Positions 21,761 through 28,910 of a stretch of DNA of 36,220 nucleotides are shown here, in pieces; positions within the stretch are counted from its first letter, which is position 1; each line of letters starts with the position of its first letter. Source of the DNA: a virus. Position numbers and translations under genes: made by a program. The notes under the pieces were generated by a model, which was given only the letters and a program-made list of their open reading frames with translations, had not been told where the DNA came from and made no database searches. The stretch is taken from IMG/VR virus record IMGVR_UViG_3300025889_000044, positions 1 to 36,220 of that record; one strand, written 5' to 3'.

Positions 21761-24006
21761 CCACACAGCCAGGCTATTTCTTCGACAATTTGGAAGATGG
21801 ACTCGATCAAAGCTATTCTCATCCTAGATATCAGCTCTACTCAATCGACCTAGACGATCCTAGCAACAACAAAGACATTCTGTCTTGGTTGCAAAGTGAG
21901 CTTGGCTATCTCGAGCAGGAGAATGAGCCGCGCATTAGGGTTATGCGTCGCAATCTCGCTCTCTACAAGGGAGTGCAGTATCAAGAGCTAGAGAGCCGAA
22001 TTGATGCCCGTGATCGTGGGAATGATCGCGCTCAGGTGACTCGCAAGGTGGTGTGCAATCACCTTTATGACTTGGCAAAGAATCGTGCATCTCGTTTGAT
22101 TAAGTTTAAGCCCGCTGTGGCTATCTTGCCGACTAACGATGAGCTTTCTGACAAGGTGGCGGCCAAGGTAACAAAGCAGCTCCTCGATCACATTTGGTAT
22201 ACGCAAGACTTCGAAGGGAAGATCCAGTCTCAGCTTGTGACTAATGCTCTAGTCATGGGTGAGAGTTATTTGTTCGTAACCTGGGATGATCAAAAAGGTG
22301 ATCTATCCCCTAGCTATGTTGAAGCCGCTAGGAAGCATGGCGCCAATAAGATCCCGCTTTTGGATCAAAATGGTCAGGTGACCAAGGATGGTCAGGGCAA
22401 TGAGATCTATGTCGACTCACCAGTCAGAGTAGGTGACGTAGATTATAAAGTCGTGCTCGCCTCTGAGGTATTGCTTCAGAAGAAACAAAAGTTTGTAGAT
22501 GTGGATTATTGCTTCATGCGTGAAGTTGTTCACGTCCAAGAGCTTCGGGCTAAGTATCCTGACATGGCCTCTAAAATTAAGGACGTTGATGGTGCTCAGG
22601 TCTATGACTACGAGAAGATGGAGCTCCGACCGGCGCGTAATGAGCAGGTGGTTTACACGTTCTGGCATCGCCGAAGTCCTTTGATGGATAAGGGTCGCAA
22701 GATCGTGTTCATCAAGGATTGCATCCTCGAGAATGAGCAGATGCCGTTCTCTCATGAGCAGCTTCCGTTCATTAGGTTCACTGACATTGATTACCCTGGT
22801 GAGCTGTACGGGGTTTCGTTCTTTGAGAACATTAAGCCTCTTACAGGCACCTACAATAACCTGACAAATATGCTGCTCAGGAACATCTTGCTAGCCTCGC
22901 ATCCGAAATGGATGGTGCCCGCTGGATCGGTTGCTCTTGATCGGCTTGGTAATGATATGACTATCGTCCAGTACAAGGGCCCACAGCCTCCTGTTCTGGC
23001 CACGGCAGCTACCGTCCCTGGAGATGTGTTTAATTTCCGCGAGAAACTAAAAGAAGAGTTTCAGCAGATCTCTGGAGTCTTTGGAGTCTCCCGCGGTGAG
23101 CCGCCTCCTGGAATTAAGGCAGGTGTTGCACTTCAGTTCTTATCCGAGCAGGAGTCTGAACGTTATAACGAGCTGGTGCTCAAGTATAACGACCTGATCG
23201 TGGGCATTGCTCAGATGACGCTTGCCGTCGCTGGTGACTACTACGATGAGTCAGACGAGCGCATGATTCGTGTCATCGGCAAAAACAATGAATGGATGAC
23301 CAAGTTTTTTGACGTAGCTAATCTTGAGAAGGACTATGACGTGCGAGTGCAGAATAGCTCTGCCCTGCCACGCTCTGTAGCTGCTAGGACTCAGACGCTA
23401 CTTGATCTTAACGAGCGCTTTCCTAATCAGTTCACTGGAGAGCAAGTCATTGACCTGCTTGATCTAGCTCAGGCTGATAAGTTCATTGACGCTGCTACGG
23501 TGGCCGTCAGAGCTGCACAGGCTGAGAATGAGGAGCTACTGAAGGTGGGTAAGGATTCTATTCCCGAGGATCAGTTAGCCCCCCGAGAGTATGAGAATCA
23601 TATTCTCCATTGGCGTGAGCATACTAGGGCGGTGCAGGAGTACAGCTTCAAGTACCAGACTCCACCAGAGGCGCAGGATAGACTTATCAATCATATTAGG
23701 GCTACTGAGATGTTGATGGTGGATCAAGCAGCTAGAAACCCTGCTTTCGAGGCAGAGCTTGGGAAGCTGCCTATGTTCCCCATGTTTTTCACTGCTAGCC
23801 CCCCAGCACCAGCACCAGCTCCTATGCCAGTAGAGGCAATGCCTCTCGGTCAGGATGCTATGGGAGCAGCTATCGCGCAGCCTCCAGGCTTGCCAGTGAA
23901 TCCAGCTTTGGGTGGGGAGGCGCAAGCCCTTGCTCAAGAACCAATGCCACCCGTGGAGGCTCAACTAGCTCCAGGCGGCGCAATTCAACCCACAGGAGGG
24001 GTGTAA
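21757..24006 (+). CDS. Portal protein
   Basis: 749 residues, the size of P22-type podoviral portals. Features: N-terminal RNLALYKGVQYQE region, KNRASRLIKFKPAVAILP, HRRSPLMDKGRKIVFIKD, FTDIDYPGELYGVSFFENI and the helix GVALQFLSEQESERYNEL preceding a long helical stem; the last 70 residues are Pro/Ala/Gln-rich and probably flexible. It forms the dodecameric DNA gate between capsid and tail adaptor. Position between TerL and scaffold is the standard order. Confidence 0.88.
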   Translation: MTTQPGYFFDNLEDGLDQSYSHPRYQLYSIDLDDPSNNKDILSWLQSELGYLEQENEPRIRVMRRNLALYKGVQYQELESRIDARDRGNDRAQVTRKVVCNHLYDLAKNRASRLIKFKPAVAILPTNDELSDKVAAKVTKQLLDHIWYTQDFEGKIQSQLVTNALVMGESYLFVTWDDQKGDLSPSYVEAARKHGANKIPLLDQNGQVTKDGQGNEIYVDSPVRVGDVDYKVVLASEVLLQKKQKFVDVDYCFMREVVHVQELRAKYPDMASKIKDVDGAQVYDYEKMELRPARNEQVVYTFWHRRSPLMDKGRKIVFIKDCILENEQMPFSHEQLPFIRFTDIDYPGELYGVSFFENIKPLTGTYNNLTNMLLRNILLASHPKWMVPAGSVALDRLGNDMTIVQYKGPQPPVLATAATVPGDVFNFREKLKEEFQQISGVFGVSRGEPPPGIKAGVALQFLSEQESERYNELVLKYNDLIVGIAQMTLAVAGDYYDESDERMIRVIGKNNEWMTKFFDVANLEKDYDVRVQNSSALPRSVAARTQTLLDLNERFPNQFTGEQVIDLLDLAQADKFIDAATVAVRAAQAENEELLKVGKDSIPEDQLAPREYENHILHWREHTRAVQEYSFKYQTPPEAQDRLINHIRATEMLMVDQAARNPAFEAELGKLPMFPMFFTASPPAPAPAPMPVEAMPLGQDAMGAAIAQPPGLPVNPALGGEAQALAQEPMPPVEAQLAPGGAIQPTGGV

Positions 24007-24009
24007 GTG

Positions 24010-25215
24010 ATGTCCGAATCAGCAACGCAGACGACTAACGTCGAAACTGCATCCATTCAGGAACCTATCGAAGTAGTCGGTGGCGATAGCCCAGTGAGCT
24101 TTGATGAGATGGAGGCTGTCAGTAATTGGCGCGCTCGCATCTCTAAGAATGAGCCTGAGGTTAAGACCGCTAATCGTCGCAAGGATGAGGGCGATTTTCT
24201 TGATGAGATCCTAGGTGACGATAAGCCCAGCAAAGAGGCTAAGACTGAAGCCAAGGCTGAGAAGAAGTCTGATAAGTCAGACGACAAAGAAGAAAAGACC
24301 GAGAAGGTTGCCAAGAAAAACACTCAGGCAGAACCAGAGAAGGCGCTGAAGTTTAAGGTTGGCGAGAAGGAAGTCGAGCTAGCCGCTAGCGCTATGGTCC
24401 CAGTGAAGATCAACGGCAAGGTGACCGAAGTACCGATCCAAGAGGTTATCAATCGATATAGTCAGCAAAAGCATTTGGACGATATCTATCGGACCTATAA
24501 GACTGAGAAGGCTCAGTTCGACACAGAGCGTCAGAAGATTAGTGATGTGATCAGCAAGTCTTATGAAATGCTGTCACAAAAAAAGGACTTGAGAGGCTTC
24601 GTCGAATACATGAGCGAAGCTCTCGGGGTGGATGGGCAGAAACTTTACTCGGAAGCGGTTGATAAAATTCGACAAGCATTTGAGGAAGAGTCTACACTTA
24701 CACCAGAGGAACGACGACTTAAACAGCTTGAAGAGGAAAACACCTTCTACAAGACCAAGGCAGAAGCACAGAGGACCGCTGAAGCGGAATCCAAGAAGGC
24801 TAAAGCTCTAGAGTCCCAAGTAGAACAGGTGATGACCAAAGCAGGTCTGGATAAATCGACGTTCGTTCAGGCTTACGATGAACTCGTGCAGTCTGGCATT
24901 GAAGCTGCGAAGCTCACTCCTGAGATGGTCGGGCAGTATTGGACCAACAAAAGGACGGTCGAAAAGATCGAAACGAGGCTTTCGGATATCAATGCAGAAC
25001 TTGCAACTGAGGAAAACATCGAACGCCTGGCTACTCTTGCGATTCAAACCGGCGCAACTGAGCAGGAGATCGAAGAGGTAATCCAGCAGCTTTATGCGAA
25101 CCAAGCAGAGAAGAAGCTGGCTAAGAAGATTAACAAAACCCTGAAGGCAAAGGAGTCCGCGCCAGCGAAAAGAGCTGGATCAGACCCGATGTTCTTCGAC
25201 GATCTAACATTCTGA
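24010..25215 (+). CDS. Scaffold protein
   Basis: 401 residues from ATG 24010, with GGAGGGGTG (23997-24005) upstream; the first in-frame GTG at 24007 is right on the portal stop. Very rich in Lys/Glu/Asp, with an acidic-basic segment (about 65-105), a folded part (110-165), and long coiled coil (about 165-345), ending with the small motif DPMFFDDLTF. Such a composition and position directly before the capsid gene is typical of podoviral scaffolds, which are expelled before DNA packaging. No protease motif. Confidence 0.8.
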   Translation: MSESATQTTNVETASIQEPIEVVGGDSPVSFDEMEAVSNWRARISKNEPEVKTANRRKDEGDFLDEILGDDKPSKEAKTEAKAEKKSDKSDDKEEKTEKVAKKNTQAEPEKALKFKVGEKEVELAASAMVPVKINGKVTEVPIQEVINRYSQQKHLDDIYRTYKTEKAQFDTERQKISDVISKSYEMLSQKKDLRGFVEYMSEALGVDGQKLYSEAVDKIRQAFEEESTLTPEERRLKQLEEENTFYKTKAEAQRTAEAESKKAKALESQVEQVMTKAGLDKSTFVQAYDELVQSGIEAAKLTPEMVGQYWTNKRTVEKIETRLSDINAELATEENIERLATLAIQTGATEQEIEEVIQQLYANQAEKKLAKKINKTLKAKESAPAKRAGSDPMFFDDLTF

Positions 25216-25228
25216 AAGGAATAAATGT

Positions 25229-26662
25229 ATGGCACAGTTCTCACTTACTACTGCCAGCAACCTGTTTAAGATTAAATACGGTAAATAGCTTGCCGCTCTG
25301 CTCAGTAATGAGCAGATGAAAACTTCCGAAAATCGGGGAAGGCTGAAACGCTAATCCCGAGGTTGACGACTAGGATGGCCGCAACCGTAACGCATAGGGT
25401 CAGGATGAATAGACCCCACGAGTCGGAAGCATCCCACGGGATGAAAAGATATGCTGACCTCACTGGAAAAGAACGGTGAGAACTATCGGATAAAAAGCCG
25501 GTAGGGTAACAATGCGAAGCTCGCAGAAAATACTTATAACTCAGCTAACGTCCTTCTTGGTCGCGTCAAGAAAGACTTTGATTTCGTTGGTAAGCGCATG
25601 GACATTGCTGTCCCAACCTCGTTTGCTGGTGGCGTGGGCTCTGGCTCGCTCCCTACTGCAAACTATGCAGCAATTCAGGACGCAGTGATCGAAGCCAAGA
25701 AGATGTACGCTGTCGGTCAGGTTGACCGTGAAGCAATCAAGGCAAGCTCTTCCAATGAAGGTAGTTTCATTGAGTTGACGAAGTTTAGCACTCAGAAGGC
25801 AGTTGAGAGCTGGATGCGTAACATGAGCCGCGCTCTTTTCAATGACGGCTCTGGATCGCTTGGCCAGTTCTCTGGCAATGCTTCTTCTGGGACTGCATCG
25901 GAGCCGGTCATCACTGTGACCGCTGCAAGCTGGAAGGAAGCAAACTGGGAAGAAAAGGATTTCGTCAACGTCAACACCCTCGCTTCAGTGTGGGAAGTTG
26001 TTTCCGTTGATCCTGCTACCCGCGAAGTGTCCCTCAGACGCATCTCTGGATCGGATGATCTGACCGCTATTGGTGCAGGTACGCACACCGTATATATGCA
26101 AAACTCTAAGGATAGCGATCCTCAAGGTCTCAAGGGCGTGCTTGATGCAACCTCTGGCTCGCTCTATGGCGTGACCGTTGGTCGCCGTTGGCAAGCCGCT
26201 GCACAGATCGCAGCCGGTGGAGCTGGTATCACCCCAGATGCCCTTAACCAGGGCATGATGGAGATTCAGCGAAAATCTGGTAAGGTGCCTAACCTCATCA
26301 TCACCAGCTTCACGCAGTATCGTAAGCTGTTGAACCTTCTCGAAGACCAGAAGCAGTACTTGTTGGACCCACGCGCAAGCGACCTGGTCGGCAAGATTAG
26401 TTTCCGTGGTCTTGAGTTTATGTCGGCAGCAGGCCCCGTTGGTATCTTCCCAGAGCGATTCTGCGAAGACGACCGAGTTTACCTTCTCAATGACCATCAT
26501 ATTACACTGAAACACCGGCCTGACTTCGGATTCTTTGACGATGATGGAACCGTATTCCTGCGTGATGCTGGTTCTGACAGCTACAGCTTCCGATATGGAG
26601 GCTACCTTCAGGCTTACATCGTGCCTTCGTTCCACGGTGTGATCTCGGGACTCGCAGTTTAA
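25229..26662 (+). CDS. Major capsid protein, split by a group I intron
   Basis: Two exons, join(25229-25282, 25517-26662), coding for 399 residues. Exon 1 (AAAGGA site 25215-25220, ATG 25229) encodes MAQFSLTTASNLFKIKYG; unspliced, it would stop two codons later at TAG 25286. Exon 2 opens KLAENTYNSANVLLGRVKK and continues in frame through MDIAVP to the stop. Following the scaffold and preceding small head proteins, a protein of this size is the capsid subunit; sequences such as GVTVGRRWQAAAQIAAGGAG and the C-terminal beta strands (RYGGYLQAYIVPSF) fit a HK97-type or related coat. Capsid production therefore depends on RNA splicing. Reading the gene from the ATG at 25598 would drop 45 residues. 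Confidence 0.88.
25283..25516 (+). ncRNA. Group I self-splicing intron without endonuclease
   Basis: 234 nt with all canonical helices in order. P1: exon CGGU (25279-25282) with GCCG (25292-25295), U-G at the splice site. P10: AGCUU (25287-25291) with the first bases of exon 2 AAGCU (25517-25521). P2 hairpin 25298-25315 with a GUAA loop. P3 25323-25329/25423-25429, seven perfect pairs. P4 25333-25338/25355-25360. P6 25361-25365/25382-25386. P7 25398-25403/25454-25459. P8 25430-25435/25438-25443. P9 25459-25463/25476-25480, and a last stem 25483-25489/25498-25504. The intron ends with G 25516. Only about 20 bases separate P7 from P3, with no room for an ORF. Confidence 0.93.
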
Positions 26663-26669
26663 TCCGGTT

Positions 26670-26693
26670 GGGGGTGGGAGTAATCTCACCCCC
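26670..26693 (+). other. Strong GNRA-loop hairpin after the capsid gene
   Basis: GGGGGTGGGA and TCTCACCCCC form ten pairs closed by a GUAA loop. One pair is G-U on the plus strand only, so it is an RNA of that strand. No T-run follows, so it is not a usual terminator; it probably protects or partly terminates the abundant capsid mRNA. The next gene's ribosome binding site (GGAGGG) begins 17 bases later. Confidence 0.7.
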
Positions 26694-26719
26694 GCCTATA
26701 ACTCCACGGAGGGTTATCT

Positions 26720-27046
26720 ATGTTACGCGAAATTAAAGGTTCACAGCGTTTGGCCAGGATGCTCGCTATCAAGGTAGATGGCGTGAGTCCTGCTATTCTT
26801 ATCGGCAAACAAGACGTTAGCCTTACGGACAATGGAACGGGTGATTACACCCTGACGCTTGCCAAGCCATTGGCTCGTGCTCCAGTGGTTGTAGCTACCT
26901 CGCAGACTGCCGACGCAGTGTGTGAAGTTGCTGCCGCTTCTGCAACGGCTGTTCAGGTGCTTGTTAAAGACCCTTCTACTCTCGCTGCTAAGGACGCCAT
27001 CATTCATGTGATGATTCTTGGCTCTGACGCAGTAGACGAAACCTAA
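26720..27046 (+). CDS. Small head protein, decoration candidate
   Basis: 108 residues, GGAGGG site at 26708-26713. Beta-rich, with the VSLTDNGTGDYTLTLAKPLARAPVVVATS pattern found in short virion proteins, followed by Ala/Val strands. Gene order (capsid, then this) suggests a decoration or capsid cement protein. No exact family assigned. Confidence 0.65.
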   Translation: MLREIKGSQRLARMLAIKVDGVSPAILIGKQDVSLTDNGTGDYTLTLAKPLARAPVVVATSQTADAVCEVAAASATAVQVLVKDPSTLAAKDAIIHVMILGSDAVDET

Positions 27047-27057
27047 TAGGGGAGGGT

Positions 27058-27142
27058 GACCGCCTGTAACTCAGTGGTAGAGTGGCGCTAAAGCGACGGC
27101 TTAGGTGCATGACGGTGGTTCGATTCCACCCAGGCGGTCCCA
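27058..27142 (+). tRNA. tRNA-like element with atypical anticodon arm
   Basis: 85 nt. Acceptor strands 27058-27066 and 27131-27139 pair over up to nine bases, the D arm is ACTC/GAGT with an AGTGGTA loop, the T arm is GGTGG-TTCGATT-CCACC, and CCA is encoded. But the span between the D and T arms is 30 nt and contains no normal 5-bp/7-nt anticodon arm; the best stem there (27089-27092/27102-27105) carries a bulged A and a tetraloop, or a C-A mismatch with C at position 33. I cannot name an anticodon. The acceptor is also one pair too long for a standard tRNA. It may be a tRNA mimic, a decaying tRNA, or an mRNA processing site. Confidence 0.55.
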
Positions 27143-27149
27143 CTATAAT

Positions 27150-27491
27150 ATGGCAAGTGTTCAAAAGATTGATCTTTATTCGGCTTCAGTAACAGCAAAC
27201 GCTTCAGGATCAGCGCTATCTCTTGATTCTTTACAGACCGATTTTGTTGCGTATTTGAACGTGTCGGCTCTTGGGGCTGGCACGACTGCTACCGTTAAGG
27301 TGGAACGTAGTCCAAATGGGTCAGACTGGTTCGATTGGATTACTTTCACTGGAGCAGCCGCCGTGGGTAAGCAGATCAAGGACGCCACGGCTCCTGGGCT
27401 TAGTTATGCAAGAGCCTCTGTGACGTTTGTGGGTGGCACCACCACTGCTACGCTCGCCGTGACTCTGCATTGTGACAAAAAGAGCAAATGA
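27150..27491 (+). CDS. Small head or head-completion protein
   Basis: 113 residues from ATG 27150, seven bases after the tRNA-like element; the frame can be extended to a GTG inside that element (27105), but this would translate the T arm. Beta-rich: VQKIDLYSASVTANASGSALSLDSLQTDFVAYLNVSALG, then strands with Gly/Thr. The layout (thin strands, small residues) resembles minor capsid or decoration proteins. The possible ribosome binding AGGCGG lies in the acceptor stem. Confidence 0.65.
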   Translation: MASVQKIDLYSASVTANASGSALSLDSLQTDFVAYLNVSALGAGTTATVKVERSPNGSDWFDWITFTGAAAVGKQIKDATAPGLSYARASVTFVGGTTTATLAVTLHCDKKSK

Positions 27492-27907
27492 GCCGAGTTG
27501 ATCTATATCCAGCATCTACAGCGGCACCCGATGAGGCGCTGCTTCAGACCGGCACAGCCATCGGAGCCAAGGTCGGGGCAGATGTTAACATCCTCAACCC
27601 TATCGAAGGTTCTGTTCAATTCCAGGGTCTTAGAACCCAGGGACGCATTACGCATATTGCCCTGACTGCGGGAGCTTGGACGCCACTTCCTGCTAGCGCA
27701 TTGACTGACAGAAATAGTATTGCAATCCAGAACATTACTGGCACTGGAGCCGTTGTACTAATTAACTACAGCCCGCTTGCACCAAGCACCGAAGGGTTTA
27801 GAGTGCCTGACGGTGGGTTCAAGTCTATGGCTATCACTGACTCTATCAATGTATATGGGAGGATGCTCGCTGGCTCTGGTACTGTAGTAGTAGAGGAGTT
27901 AGCATGA
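27488..27907 (+). CDS. Small beta-rich virion protein
   Basis: 139 residues, start overlapping the previous stop (ATGA). Strand-rich with many Gly, Thr, Ala; motif TGTGAVVLINYSPLAPSTEGFRVPDGGFKSM suggests a jelly-roll-like or Ig-like small virion protein. It continues the run of coupled head genes. No specific family. Confidence 0.6.
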   Translation: MSRVDLYPASTAAPDEALLQTGTAIGAKVGADVNILNPIEGSVQFQGLRTQGRITHIALTAGAWTPLPASALTDRNSIAIQNITGTGAVVLINYSPLAPSTEGFRVPDGGFKSMAITDSINVYGRMLAGSGTVVVEELA

Positions 27908-28302
27908 CGCTCTTTTCTAATGCCTTTCTTCCAGCGCAAGACAAGGCAAACTCTGTCCTTACCGGGATACCTTTGGATGCTTCTGTAGTTTTAGGTGATG
28001 CAGTAAAGATTATTGGTGGTGTCGCCTATCCAGCTCAAGCAGACACGCTAGAAAACTCTAATGTGCTCGGAGTAGTAGAGCAGATAGATGGAATGACTGG
28101 TCAGATCCGCGTGGCTGGAGTGACGCTTCCTATTTATAGCGGTTTAGAAGAAGACAAAGAGTATTTCCTGAGCGATCAAGTTGCTGGGGGGCTTCAAGAC
28201 GTACCACCTACGGCTTCTGGTGCGGTGTTACTGCGTATCGGTCAGCCCTACGATGGTGAGCGTTTGTTCGTCCTTAAGGGCGAGAGAACGGTGAGAGCAT
28301 GA
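27904..28302 (+). CDS. Small virion protein (DUF2190-like pattern)
   Basis: 132 residues, coupled by ATGA overlap. The pattern GDAVKIIGGVAYPAQADTLENSNVLGVVEQ and VAGVTLPIYSGLEEDKEYFLSDQVAGG resembles small capsid-decoration proteins with repeated SH3-like strands. Likely a decoration protein or fibre-attachment protein. The family name is tentative. Confidence 0.6.
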   Translation: MTLFSNAFLPAQDKANSVLTGIPLDASVVLGDAVKIIGGVAYPAQADTLENSNVLGVVEQIDGMTGQIRVAGVTLPIYSGLEEDKEYFLSDQVAGGLQDVPPTASGAVLLRIGQPYDGERLFVLKGERTVRA

Positions 28303-28886
28303 AGCTCTTACAGCTAGGACTGAATGGTAACTTTCAAGAGGTAAATGTCAGCACTGGAGGAAGTGCTAACTTCGCTGAGGAAGTTAAGACCATAGGCTCT
28401 GCGGATGTGGCACAGGGGTTTATCTATACTAACCTTGCAGCCTTAGAGAACAGCATTGAAGTTACTATTGAGGGAGCGGTGCTAGTCGAGGACCTCGACT
28501 ACTCGGCGCAATACCTTACCGATAGAGCCAAGATCATTTTTATCAATGAGTACGCTTCTGGTGGATTGTCCGAGATTTCGGTTGGTGAGAAATTTCACAT
28601 TCAATACGCCACAGCTGACTCACAACTGGAGTTTATCAAGGACTATGTCGTCTTGGACGGAACTGATGTTGCTAATGGCTATTTTGATTTGGCTGTTATC
28701 GCAAAGCCTAACAGCTTAGACCTGGTCTACGAAAACACTCAGATGATTCAGAATGTGGACTACACCACTACCGATCTACCTGATAGGACTAGGATTTCAT
28801 TCTTGGGTGAATTCCTTCCTGGGGGCTTGTCTGCATTAGAATCAGGCGAGACAATCCACTTTCAGTTCTGCATTAAGCCGGACTAA
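28299..28886 (+). CDS. Two-module virion protein
   Basis: 195 residues. After a short head, two repeats of one module (about residues 27-107 and 110-195) follow, each with the scheme: helix/strand, DVA-x-G-(F/Y), then DLDY or VDY, a D-R-(A/T) turn and a GG-LS-x-(I/L)-x-x-GE-x-(F/I)-H-(I/F)-Q ending. The same module appears a third time at the C-terminus of the next gene (fibre, about residues 610-692). This suggests a shared oligomerisation or receptor-contact domain. The start overlaps the previous stop. Confidence 0.65.
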   Translation: MKLLQLGLNGNFQEVNVSTGGSANFAEEVKTIGSADVAQGFIYTNLAALENSIEVTIEGAVLVEDLDYSAQYLTDRAKIIFINEYASGGLSEISVGEKFHIQYATADSQLEFIKDYVVLDGTDVANGYFDLAVIAKPNSLDLVYENTQMIQNVDYTTTDLPDRTRISFLGEFLPGGLSALESGETIHFQFCIKPD

Positions 28887-28910
28887 AACCAACAAAAAGG
28901 GGTGGAAGTA

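Noticed and set aside
25225-25270. ATG at 25225 as start of exon 1
   Set aside because: That frame hits a stop after about 14 codons; ATG 25229 has a better distance to AAAGGA and gives a frame that joins exon 2.
25598-26662. Capsid gene starting at ATG 25598
   Set aside because: The reading frame continues upstream through AENTYNSANVLLGRV without a stop as far as the intron boundary, and a consistent exon 1 exists at 25229. The internal ATG has no good ribosome binding site.
25985-26689. Minus-strand frame of 234 residues opposite the capsid gene
   Set aside because: A long antisense shadow of a highly biased coding gene; no start signal and no coherent domain pattern.
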